From: Faecalibacterium sp.
Lineage (GTDB): Bacteria; Bacillota; Clostridia; Oscillospirales; Ruminococcaceae
Assembly (NCBI GenBank): GCA_017483235.1
Contig: JAFULE010000104.1
Coordinates: 1-7,291 of the forward strand
Reading direction: 5' to 3'
Length of the DNA stretch: 7,291 nucleotides
The first letter of the stretch is position 1. The number at the start of each line of letters is the position of its first letter. The notes under the pieces are model-generated. The model was not told where the DNA came from. It saw only the letters and a program-made list of their open reading frames with translations, and did not search any database. Shown piece after piece: positions 1-6,565 of this stretch. The position numbers and the translations under genes are program-made.

Positions 1-1214
1 ATCTTCAGGAACCGGTCGGTGATCGGCATACGCACCTGAATGTTGGGGTCAAGCTCTTTGCCGTAGAAGATGGAATCGCAGAAGCTGACGGTGCGCTGCC
101 AGTCGATCTTCTGGTGGGCATGGCCGCCGTCGCGCATGACCAGCGCGTTGCGCTCGGGAATGCCCAGGAACTGGAACACCTCGTCGGCGGCGCGCCAGGT
201 CAGCTGGGTGCCGTAGGGGTTGGCCCAGGTGTCGGCCAGGCCGTCGGTGGAGATCACCGCACGAGGAGCCATGGCCGCACGCAGGAAATGCAGGTCGAAG
301 GGCAGATAGTCCTCGTCGCCGGTTTTGCCCAGCTTGCTCATGTCCATCAGCTTCAGCTGCTCGGCCTGGCTGGTGATGATGGGCATATCGCGGCGGGTGT
401 GGGTGCAGCTGCGCAGGCCGTATTTGCCAAATTCGTCGCACCACCAGTAGCCAATGCCATCTTCCATGCTGCCGGCGGTTTCACAGGTGCCGGTGCCTTC
501 GCCCAAGCGGCCGCCCATGTAGCGGAAGCAGCCCGCGCCGCCGCAGCCGCTGCCGCTGGTGGCGCACACCGCAATACGCTCGTCGTAGATGGCGCAGCAC
601 ATGGCTACCTTGCCGCCGCGGCTGTGGCCGGTGGCCACGATCTTGTCCATATCGGCATAGTCGGTGGTGGCCAGATAGTCCACAATGCGGCTTTGTGCCC
701 ATGCCCACATGGCAATGGCGCCGCACTCATAGTCGGGGTAAGCCTTGGCAATGGGGCCGTTGCGGGCGTTGGGGTTGTCATCGGCCACCTGCTCGCGCTC
801 AAACTCGATGATGGCATAGCCGTGCTGCAGCACAGCCTCTTCCTCGTTGGGGGCACCCAGCCGGCCCTTCATCTGGTTCCAGGTAATCACCGGCACCTTG
901 CCCTCTTTGGCAGGGCGGATCATGCTGCAGACAAACGAGATGCTGTCATTGGGGCTGCAGGTGATGCGGATGGTTTCGGCCACGGCGCGGCTGTTGTAAA
1001 CCGACCGGCGGCTGATCACCTCGCCGCGGGTGTTGCCCGGGGCGGGGGGCATGGGGCCGTACAGATAAAAGGCCAGCATCTGCTTGATGTATTCCCGCTG
1101 TTCGGGCCACTCTTCGGGGGTGGCCACACGGGTGCCGTCCGGCTTCAGAAAGGGGTCGGGCAGCTGGTGGATGGGGGTAAGCTGCTCTTTGGGCAAAAAC
1201 TGGTAGGTGGGCAT
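1..1214 (-). CDS. CE15-like alpha/beta hydrolase, downstream copy (3' end outside the window)
   Basis: Probable cytoplasmic esterase related to glucuronoyl esterases, which cut the ester between a glucuronic acid side chain and an alcohol such as lignin. 404 codons are visible with no stop before the left edge. Its paralogue next door has 432 residues, so roughly 25-30 C-terminal residues are missing. The start ATG at 1214 has an AAAAAAGGAG ribosome binding site just upstream. There is no signal peptide. The nucleophile elbow GHSRGGK places Ser198, with Arg199 and Lys202 as in CE15 enzymes. His365 in DGGHAH is the likely catalytic His, and Asp328-x-Trp330 lies in GLADTWANP. The residue 23 after the serine, which is the acid in known CE15 enzymes and Asp in the paralogue, is Gly221 here. 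The protein is about two-thirds identical to the paralogue by eye. It could be an esterase using the alternative acid, or an enzyme with changed activity. Fold assignment is fairly sure; substrate is not. Confidence 0.75.
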   Translation of the reverse strand, partial: MPTYQFLPKEQLTPIHQLPDPFLKPDGTRVATPEEWPEQREYIKQMLAFYLYGPMPPAPGNTRGEVISRRSVYNSRAVAETIRITCSPNDSISFVCSMIRPAKEGKVPVITWNQMKGRLGAPNEEEAVLQHGYAIIEFEREQVADDNPNARNGPIAKAYPDYECGAIAMWAWAQSRIVDYLATTDYADMDKIVATGHSRGGKVAMCCAIYDERIAVCATSGSGCGGAGCFRYMGGRLGEGTGTCETAGSMEDGIGYWWCDEFGKYGLRSCTHTRRDMPIITSQAEQLKLMDMSKLGKTGDEDYLPFDLHFLRAAMAPRAVISTDGLADTWANPYGTQLTWRAADEVFQFLGIPERNALVMRDGGHAHQKIDWQRTVSFCDSIFYGKELDPNIQVRMPITDRFLK

Positions 1215-1235
1215 ACAAACACGCTCCTTTTTTGC

Positions 1236-1265
1236 ATGGTAACACATTGGGCCGACGGTGCGCAA
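1236..1265 (-). promoter_or_regulatory. Weak candidate promoter for the downstream hydrolase copy
   Basis: On the minus strand, TGTTACCAT reads as an extended -10 (TGn plus TACCAT, 4 of 6 to consensus; hexamer at 1236-1241). A poor -35, TTGCGC, lies at 1260-1265 with an 18-bp spacer. It sits after the terminator-like hairpin and would start transcription only about 15-20 bases before the ATG. It would explain expression of this gene despite the hairpin, but the match is weak and readthrough is equally possible. Confidence 0.2.
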
Positions 1266-1277
1266 GCCTCGGCCCCG

Positions 1278-1320
1278 AAAAAGCCAAACGGCAAAGGGTT
1301 ACAGGCCCCTTTGCCGTTTG
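1278..1320 (-). terminator. Rho-independent terminator between the two hydrolase genes
   Basis: A perfect 14-bp inverted repeat has arms at 1285-1298 and 1307-1320 (CAAACGGCAAAGGG and its complement) around an 8-nt loop. On the minus strand it is followed by GC and then TTTTT (1282-1278). It starts about 40 bases after the stop codon of the upstream hydrolase. The U-run is short and offset by two bases, so termination may be partial. If so, it would lower, rather than abolish, expression of the downstream copy. Confidence 0.6.
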
Positions 1321-1360
1321 AAATTGGTCCGGTACAGAAAAATGGGCCTGTGCCGGGGGA

Positions 1361-2659
1361 TCAGGTTGCTTCGGGGGCACGCCAGCTGTAATGGTAACGC
1401 TCGCGGGTCCAGTCCATAATGGCCATCATCTGGCCCAACGGGCTGTTATCCACAGCCGGTTTGATGACCTGAATATTCTCGCTCATGGGCTTTGCGTAGA
1501 ACACCTCGTCGCAGAAGCTGATGATGTGTTCCCAGTCCAGCTTCTGGAAGCGGTGCGGGCCGTCGCGCATGACCTGCGCGTTCTTGCCGGCGGCGCCCAG
1601 GAACTGGAACACCTCGTCGGCGGCGCGCCAGGTGATCTGGGTGCCGTAGGGGTTGGCCCAGGTGTCGGCCAGACCCTCGCAGGAGATAAAGGCACGGGGG
1701 GCCACGGCGGCGCGCACAAAGTGCAGGTCGTAGGGCATGTAGTCCTCGTCCTTGGTTTTGCCCAGGGTGGCGGGATTGAACACCTTGGCCAGATTGGCCA
1801 CATCCATGCCGTTTACCTTATGGCAGTTGTCATGGGTGTACTCGGTGTTGCGCAGGCCGTACAGACCGAACTCGTCGGCAAACCAGAAGGGGAAGGCGTC
1901 GGCCATGCTGCCGGCAGTTTCACAGGTACCGGTGCCCTCGCCCAGACGGCCGCCCAGATAACGGAAGCAGCCGCAGCCGCCGCAGCCACTGTCGTTGGGG
2001 GCGGTAACTGCCACACGCTCGTCGTAGATGCCGCAGCAGATGGCAACCTTGCCGCCGCGGCTGTGGCCGGTGGCCACGATCTTGTCCATATCGGCGTAAT
2101 CGGTGGTTTCGAGGTAGTCGATCACACGGCTCTGCATCCACGCCCACATGGCAATGGCGCCCCAGCTGTAGCCGGGATAAGCCTTGGCCAGCGGACTGGT
2201 AAGCGCATCGGCGCTGTCGGGCACCAGCTCTTCCTTGTCAAACTCCACGATGGCGTAGCCATGGTTCAGCACGGCGTCTTCCTCGTCGGGGCAGGCAAAT
2301 TCCATCCGGTCGGTGAACTGGTTCCAGGTGATGACAGGGACCTTGCCCTCCTTCAGGGGGCGGATCATCTCGCAGTGGAACACCAGAGACTCGTCGGGGC
2401 CGCAGGTGATGCGGATCTTTTCCACAACGGCGCGGCAGTTGTAGACCGGGCGGCTGTAAACCACCTCGCCCTTGGTGTTGCCGGGGGCGGGGGGCATTTC
2501 GCCGTACAGGTAATGGGCCAGCAGCGCTTTGAGGTACTCGCGCTGTTCGGGCCATTCGGCAGGGGAAGCCACACGGGTGCCGTCCGGCTTCAGGAAGGGA
2601 TCGGGCAGTTCGTGGATGGGGGCAAGCTGACTTTTGGGCAGAAATTCGTACTGTTTCAT
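1361..2659 (-). CDS. CE15-like alpha/beta hydrolase (glucuronoyl esterase-like), upstream copy
   Basis: 432 residues, no signal peptide or membrane segment, so probably a cytoplasmic ester hydrolase acting on imported sugar. The nucleophile elbow GHSRGGK gives Ser200, followed by Arg201 and Lys204. Lys at Ser+4 is the uronic-acid contact in characterised CE15 enzymes. Asp223 lies exactly 23 residues after the serine, the spacing of the catalytic acid in known CE15 structures. His369 (DGPHRF) is the likely third triad member. Asp332-x-Trp334 in GLADTWANP matches the D-x-W site of the family. Cysteines are unusually dense (208, 209, 226, 229, 231). The ATG at 2659 was chosen because it overlaps the permease stop (TAATG) behind AAAGGA; an in-frame ATG 22 codons upstream has no ribosome site and would lie within the permease. 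The TGA stop is at 1361. It is the last member of the transporter run before a hairpin. Other alpha/beta ester hydrolases remain possible. Confidence 0.8.
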   Translation of the reverse strand: MKQYEFLPKSQLAPIHELPDPFLKPDGTRVASPAEWPEQREYLKALLAHYLYGEMPPAPGNTKGEVVYSRPVYNCRAVVEKIRITCGPDESLVFHCEMIRPLKEGKVPVITWNQFTDRMEFACPDEEDAVLNHGYAIVEFDKEELVPDSADALTSPLAKAYPGYSWGAIAMWAWMQSRVIDYLETTDYADMDKIVATGHSRGGKVAICCGIYDERVAVTAPNDSGCGGCGCFRYLGGRLGEGTGTCETAGSMADAFPFWFADEFGLYGLRNTEYTHDNCHKVNGMDVANLAKVFNPATLGKTKDEDYMPYDLHFVRAAVAPRAFISCEGLADTWANPYGTQITWRAADEVFQFLGAAGKNAQVMRDGPHRFQKLDWEHIISFCDEVFYAKPMSENIQVIKPAVDNSPLGQMMAIMDWTRERYHYSWRAPEAT

Positions 2660-2668
2660 TATTCCTTT
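2657..2668 (-). promoter_or_regulatory. Stop-start overlap TAATG with internal ribosome site
   Basis: The permease stop TAA and the hydrolase ATG share one base, and the AAAGGA ribosome site lies inside the last permease codons only about 3 bases from the ATG. This geometry is typical of translational coupling by termination-reinitiation. It fixes the hydrolase start and ties its synthesis to that of the transporter. Confidence 0.75.
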
Positions 2669-3543
2669 ACGCCTCCGATCATAACGCCAGATACAAAATA
2701 CTTCTGGATAAAGGGGTAGATGCACAGAACGGGCACAGTAGCCACCACAATGGTGGCGTACTTGATGATCTCGGCCAGCGCCGTGGTGTTGACACTGCTG
2801 CCGCCGGTGGAAACGATGCTGTCGGCGCTGCTGGTAAGCAAAATCTCACGCAGGAAGATCTGCAGCGGGTACAGGCTGGACGAACGCAGGAAGATGGTGG
2901 CGCTCATCCAGTCGTTCCAGCGCCAGACGGCGTAGAACAGCACCACGACCGCGATGGTGGCCTGGCTGAGGGGGATCACGATCTTAAACAGGCAGGTAAA
3001 CTCGCTGGCACCATCCAGCTTGGCCGCCTCGATCAGGCTTTCGGGCACGCTGGCAAAGGCGGTGCGCATCACGATCATGTTATAGGTGCTGAGGGCGGTG
3101 GGCAGCAACACGGCCCACACAGTATCGACCAGGCCCAGCTGCTCGACCCACAGATAGATGGCAATGATGCCGCCGCTGAAGTACATGGTGAACATGATCA
3201 TCAGGGTGATAAACCGCTTGCCCATCCAGCCCTTGCGGCTGAGGGCATAGGCGCCCAAAAAGGTGAGGAACATGCTGATGAGGGTACCGGCCACCACATA
3301 GAACAGGGTGTTGCCGTAGCCGCTCAGCACGCGGGGGGTCAGGCACTGCTTATAGGCCTCCAGCGTAAAACCCAGGGGTTTAAACAGCATGACAAAGTCC
3401 TTGCGAATAAACAGGTTGGGGTCGCTGAAGGAAGCGCACAGCACATACCAGAAGGGGTACAGCGTAACGAAAGCGATGGCTGCCAGAACAATGTGATTGA
3501 TGGTATCGAAGGTATAGTCGACCCATGTTTTCTTTTCGATCAT
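2659..3543 (-). CDS. ABC sugar transporter permease, LplC/YtcP type
   Basis: Inner-membrane subunit of a binding-protein-dependent oligosaccharide importer (BPD_transp_1 fold, UgpE/LplC group), 294 residues, normal for the family. The N-terminus resembles LplC/YtcP proteins, with a hydrophobic segment near residues 16-37 followed by a serine-rich turn. Further hydrophobic segments lie near 80-101, 112-133, 138-158, 192-208 and 262-280. The EAA loop that docks the ATPase is clear: EAAKLDGAS at 172-180, with a conserved Pro at 191. The start ATG at 3543 is chosen because GGAGGG lies 9 bases upstream; reading further upstream in this frame runs through the preceding permease gene. Only 16 bases separate it from that gene, and it overlaps the following hydrolase by one base, so it is firmly in the operon. 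Function as a permease is near certain; the sugar is inferred from context. Confidence 0.93.
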   Translation of the reverse strand: MIEKKTWVDYTFDTINHIVLAAIAFVTLYPFWYVLCASFSDPNLFIRKDFVMLFKPLGFTLEAYKQCLTPRVLSGYGNTLFYVVAGTLISMFLTFLGAYALSRKGWMGKRFITLMIMFTMYFSGGIIAIYLWVEQLGLVDTVWAVLLPTALSTYNMIVMRTAFASVPESLIEAAKLDGASEFTCLFKIVIPLSQATIAVVVLFYAVWRWNDWMSATIFLRSSSLYPLQIFLREILLTSSADSIVSTGGSSVNTTALAEIIKYATIVVATVPVLCIYPFIQKYFVSGVMIGGVKE

Positions 3544-3559
3544 GTTGCACTTCCCTCCT

Positions 3560-4522
3560 TTACCACAGACTGGTCTCGCTGACCTTGGCGCTGATCTTGT
3601 TGACCAGAACCACCAGCAGGAAGTTGACCACCGAGTTGACCAGGCTGACCGCCATACTGTAGCTGTAGTTGGCTTCGATGATGCCCTTGCGGTAGACGAA
3701 CGAACTGATGATATCGGCAGTTTCGTAGATATTCTCGTTGTACAGCAGAATGATCTTGTCAAAGCCCACGCTCATGAACTGGCCGATACGCATGATGAAC
3801 ATGATGATGACGGTGGGCATAATGCTGGGGATGGTGATGCTCCAGATACGGCGGAAACGGCCTGCGCCGTCCACAGCGGCAGCGTCGTACAGCTCGGTGT
3901 TCACACCGGCCAGGGCTGCCAGATAGATGATGCTGTTCCAGCCGATGGTCTGCCACAGCTCACTGATAACGTAGATGCCGCGGAACTTGCCCGGATCCAT
4001 CAGCATATTGGCTGCCTCGCCGCCGAACATCTCGATGATCTGGTTGATCAGGCCGGTGGTGGAAACAAATTCCTTGACCAGGCCGCACACCACCACCAGC
4101 GAGATGAAGTGGGGCAGATAGCTGACCGTCTGCACGATCTTTTTAAAGTATTTGTTGCGCACCTCGTTCAGCAGCAGGGCAAACAGAATAGGCGCAGGGA
4201 AGCACACCACAATGGTGTACAAACTGATGAGCAGAGTGTTGCGCAGGCGGCTGAGGAAATAGGGGCCGGTAAAGAACATTTCGAAGTTCTCCCAGCCGAT
4301 CCAGCGGCTGCCCCAGATGCCGCGGCCGGGGCGGAAATCGCGGAAGGCGATCTGCAGACCCTGCAGCGGTGCATAGCAGAACATGATGTAATAGATCAGC
4401 ACCGGGATCAGCATGATGTAAATGCCGCGGTACTTATACAGGTTTTTGCGCACATCCTTCCATGTAAGCCGGTGCTTCAGCTGCAAAGGATCGGCGGCCT
4501 GTGCCGAGGTTTTGGACGGCAT
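3560..4522 (-). CDS. ABC sugar transporter permease, LplB type
   Basis: Partner permease of the importer (BPD_transp_1 fold, LplB/YtcO/YteP group), 320 residues. A charged N-terminal tail of about 32 residues precedes the first membrane helix (about 33-52). The APLQGLQIAFRDF stretch after it is typical of LplB-type proteins. More helices lie near 96-118, 138-155, 185-206, 233-250 and 288-307. The EAA loop reads DAAAVDGAG at 213-221, with Pro232 in the following IP. The start is taken at 4522 because GGAGG sits 8 bases upstream; an in-frame ATG nine codons earlier (4549) would put that ribosome site inside the gene and has no site of its own. The stop at 3560 runs straight into the AAAGGAGGG site of the next permease. 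It is separated from the binding protein gene by a 93-base gap holding a stem-loop. Assignment to this family is secure; substrate is not visible. Confidence 0.93.
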   Translation of the reverse strand: MPSKTSAQAADPLQLKHRLTWKDVRKNLYKYRGIYIMLIPVLIYYIMFCYAPLQGLQIAFRDFRPGRGIWGSRWIGWENFEMFFTGPYFLSRLRNTLLISLYTIVVCFPAPILFALLLNEVRNKYFKKIVQTVSYLPHFISLVVVCGLVKEFVSTTGLINQIIEMFGGEAANMLMDPGKFRGIYVISELWQTIGWNSIIYLAALAGVNTELYDAAAVDGAGRFRRIWSITIPSIMPTVIIMFIMRIGQFMSVGFDKIILLYNENIYETADIISSFVYRKGIIEANYSYSMAVSLVNSVVNFLLVVLVNKISAKVSETSLW

Positions 4523-4550
4523 AGAAAAAACCTCCGTTCTTCTTATCAAA

Positions 4551-4576
4551 GCAGGGGCGGCGTTTGCCGCCCCTGC
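4551..4576 (-). terminator. GC-rich stem-loop between binding protein and permease genes
   Basis: A perfect 11-bp inverted repeat (GCAGGGGCGGC and its complement, arms 4551-4561 and 4566-4576) surrounds a 4-nt loop. Only TTTG follows on the minus strand, so it is a weak terminator at best. Placed just after the solute-binding protein gene, it is more likely a partial terminator or mRNA-stabilising structure that lets the binding protein be made in excess over the permeases. This is a common arrangement in such operons. Its role is inferred from position. Confidence 0.6.
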
Positions 4577-4615
4577 CGGGTTCTAAGGAATGTTTTCCGA
4601 TGTCAAAGCCAAAAA

Positions 4616-6316
4616 TCAGGCCTTGCCGCGGGCGTAGTAGCGGGCCAGAGCAGCCTGCTGGATGTCGATGCAGTCCTGCAGACCCATCTCCCACACGGTC
4701 TTCACGTACTCGTCCCACTTGGCCAGATCCATGGCGCCGGTGATGAACTGGCTCATGCACTGGCCAACATAGGTGCCGATCTCGTTGAAGGTGTTGGCGT
4801 ACTTGCTCTGCTCTTCTTCCAGCAGGTCGGTGGCGGGCAGGCCCACCAGCTGGGTGCCGTTGCCGTAGCTCCAGGTGTTCAGAGCTTCGATGTTCTGGTC
4901 GACGGTGCCCTCGGGCAGGGTGTAGTCGATCTTGGAAACCAGACGCTGCCAGTGGTCCTGCTGGTAAGCGCCGTTCAGCTGACGGTACATCTCCTGCAGG
5001 TCGGCAGGGTTGGTGTTGGCAGCCAGAGCCTCGTCGATCATCTTCTGAGGAATGGCGGGCCAGCCGTCCTTCATCTCGTAGCTGACGCCCTCGATGCCCC
5101 AGTTGATGATGGTGTTGCCTTCCTCGCCCCAGATGTAGTCAGACAGGGCCAGAGCGGCATCGATGTCCTTGCAGCTGGTGGTGATGCAGGTGGCCGAGCC
5201 GGTGAAGGCACGGTTGCCGGAATGGTACCAGTTTTCAACACCGGGGGTGCGGACGGGAGAATGCACGCCGCAGGCCTCGAAGGTGCTGTTGGGGTCCAGC
5301 AGACGGTTCTGGGTGCGAACGCCGCCCAGACCCGAGGGCATCATGTCGACCCAGGCGCCGACCTGGCCGTTGATGACCTTGGACTGCTGGGTGGTGCGGT
5401 CGATGACCATGTAGTCGTTATCCAGCAGCTTTTCGCTGTACAGCTTGTGCATGAAGGTGACATACTCGCGGAAGCCGTCCTTCACAGGGCCGTACTCGAC
5501 CTTGCCGTCCTTGTCGATGCCCCAGGCAGTGGCGGGGGTGTAGCCGGGGGTGGGCATGGGGGCGTCGAAGCCGGCGTTGAAGACCTGAGCGATGCCCTCG
5601 AACATGGACATCATGCACAGGGGGTACTCGATGCCCAGCTGATCCTTGAAGGCCTTCAGCACGTTGTACCAGTCGTCGTGGGTGACGGGGATGGGCATGT
5701 TGACCTTTTCCAGCAGGTCGGTACGGATGACCAGACCGATGAAGCTTTCGTCGAAGGGCTCGCGCTCGAAGCAGTTCTGCCATACGTCAGAATCGGCCGA
5801 GGTGTGGGTGTAAGCAGCGGGGAAGCCGTAGATGTTGCCGGCGTCGGTGGTAACATCGATCAGCATTTCAGGGTGCAGCTCCATGTAACGGCTGAAGTTG
5901 GGCAGCTTGTCCATGTAGTCGTTCAGGGCAACGATCTTGCCGTCCAGAATGGCTGCCTCGGCGCCGCCGGGGTAAGCGGTGGCCCAGTTGTGGTACATCA
6001 GGTCGGGCAGGGTCTTGCCGGAGGTGATCAGATTGAACTGCTCGCCAGCCTGGCCGCTGGCGGGGTGGTTCCACTCGATCTCGATGCCGGTGTTCTTGGT
6101 GATCTCCTGCCAGCAGTACATCTCGTTGAAGTTCTGTACACGGTCACAGCCGCCCTGCTGCAGGTCCATCCAGTAGCTGACCTTCTTGGGGCCGGCGTTA
6201 CCGGCAGTGCTGCCGGCAGCGGTGCTGCTGGAAGAGCCGCCGCAGGCGGTCAGGCCCAGAGCCGCGGCGGTAATGCCGGTGGCCTTCAGAAAGTCACGAC
6301 GAGAAATCTTTTTCAT
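4616..6316 (-). CDS. Extracellular solute-binding lipoprotein, LplA-like
   Basis: Substrate receptor of the importer, anchored outside the membrane; 566 residues, in the usual range for large LplA/YtcQ-type sugar-binding proteins. The signal peptide starts MKKISRRDFLK, a textbook twin-arginine motif. A short hydrophobic stretch (residues 12-24) and lipobox LTAC follow, with Cys25 as the lipidated residue. A Ser/Ala/Gly linker runs to about residue 42. The mature part begins with a VSYWMDL strand, and the SGKTLPDLMYH stretch is typical of family-1-like binding proteins. The start at 6316 is chosen because AAAGGAG lies 7 bases upstream and the signal peptide begins there; an in-frame ATG 11 codons earlier (6349) has no ribosome site. 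It is the first gene after the control region, and the two permeases follow. Binding-protein function is secure. Uronic-acid oligosaccharide as ligand is inferred only from the neighbouring esterases and regulator. Confidence 0.93.
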   Translation of the reverse strand: MKKISRRDFLKATGITAAALGLTACGGSSSSTAAGSTAGNAGPKKVSYWMDLQQGGCDRVQNFNEMYCWQEITKNTGIEIEWNHPASGQAGEQFNLITSGKTLPDLMYHNWATAYPGGAEAAILDGKIVALNDYMDKLPNFSRYMELHPEMLIDVTTDAGNIYGFPAAYTHTSADSDVWQNCFEREPFDESFIGLVIRTDLLEKVNMPIPVTHDDWYNVLKAFKDQLGIEYPLCMMSMFEGIAQVFNAGFDAPMPTPGYTPATAWGIDKDGKVEYGPVKDGFREYVTFMHKLYSEKLLDNDYMVIDRTTQQSKVINGQVGAWVDMMPSGLGGVRTQNRLLDPNSTFEACGVHSPVRTPGVENWYHSGNRAFTGSATCITTSCKDIDAALALSDYIWGEEGNTIINWGIEGVSYEMKDGWPAIPQKMIDEALAANTNPADLQEMYRQLNGAYQQDHWQRLVSKIDYTLPEGTVDQNIEALNTWSYGNGTQLVGLPATDLLEEEQSKYANTFNEIGTYVGQCMSQFITGAMDLAKWDEYVKTVWEMGLQDCIDIQQAALARYYARGKA

Positions 6317-6396
6317 GGTGATTCTCCTTTTCAAAAAGTTTTGTTTCATCCGAACATCCGGCGCGGCACAGGTCAGCCCGCCGGTCTCACAGTATC

Positions 6397-6405
6397 AGAA
6401 TATCA
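6397..6405 (-). promoter_or_regulatory. Candidate extended -10 of the transporter operon
   Basis: TGATATTCT on the minus strand fits TGn followed by TATTCT (4 of 6). No good -35 lies upstream: the hexamer expected at 6420-6425 is TGGCCG. That position touches the proximal direct repeat at 6424-6438, as expected of an activator-dependent promoter. Transcription would start near 6390, giving a leader of about 75 bases. A second weak -10 (GATACT, 6391-6396) lies beside it. The call is tentative. Confidence 0.3.
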
Positions 6406-6423
6406 CTCCGGCAGAGCTGCGGC

Positions 6424-6469
6424 CATCGTTATTTTTTGTAAAGGAGGTTTTTTGCATCTTTATTTTTTG
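6424..6469 (-). repeat. Pair of 15-bp direct repeats, probable regulator operator
   Basis: The plus-strand copies are CATCGTTATTTTTTG (6424-6438) and CATCTTTATTTTTTG (6455-6469), identical except for one base. They begin 31 bp apart, close to three helical turns, so both would face the same side of the DNA. Tandem direct half-sites upstream of a poor -35 are the usual operator of AraC-family activators, and the gene for such a regulator lies immediately upstream. Binding by that protein is inference; the AT-rich composition makes part of the match less surprising. Confidence 0.55.
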
Positions 6470-6517
6470 CCTTATTATTCAAATTTTACAACCCAAAACA
6501 GCATCTGTTGGGCGAAA

Positions 6518-6551
6518 ATAACAAAACCCCCGCTGCACACCGCAGCGAGGG
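6518..6551 (-). terminator. Rho-independent terminator of the AraC-family regulator gene
   Basis: On the minus strand CCCTCGCTGC and GCAGCGGGGG (arms 6542-6551 and 6527-6536) form a 10-bp stem with one G-T pair and a 5-nt loop. TTTTGTTATTTT follows directly. It begins 14 bases after the regulator stop codon, so the regulator and the transporter operon are separate transcription units even though they point the same way. Confidence 0.85.
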
Positions 6552-6565
6552 ATTTGGTTACTTTT

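Noticed and set aside
114..2719. Two long plus-strand open frames (114-1391 and 1391-2719) that resemble each other
   Set aside because: They lie exactly antisense to the two paralogous hydrolases. Their length comes from the G/C-ending codons of the real genes and their similarity from the paralogy. No ribosome sites or known domains are seen.
4601..4606. Perfect -35 hexamer TTGACA on the minus strand after the binding protein gene
   Set aside because: No acceptable -10 lies 16-18 bases downstream, so an internal promoter for the permeases is not supported.
6347..6360. Short direct repeat CATCCG twice, 8 bp apart, in the leader of the binding protein gene
   Set aside because: Six bases only, in a GC-rich leader; chance is a sufficient explanation.
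6440..6447. AAAGGAGG on the plus strand, and its complement as an anti-ribosome-site element in the operon leader
   Set aside because: No ATG follows it on the plus strand and the open frame there looks non-coding. As a leader element it could pair with the AAAGGAG of the binding protein gene, but the likely transcription start near 6390 would leave it out of the mRNA.
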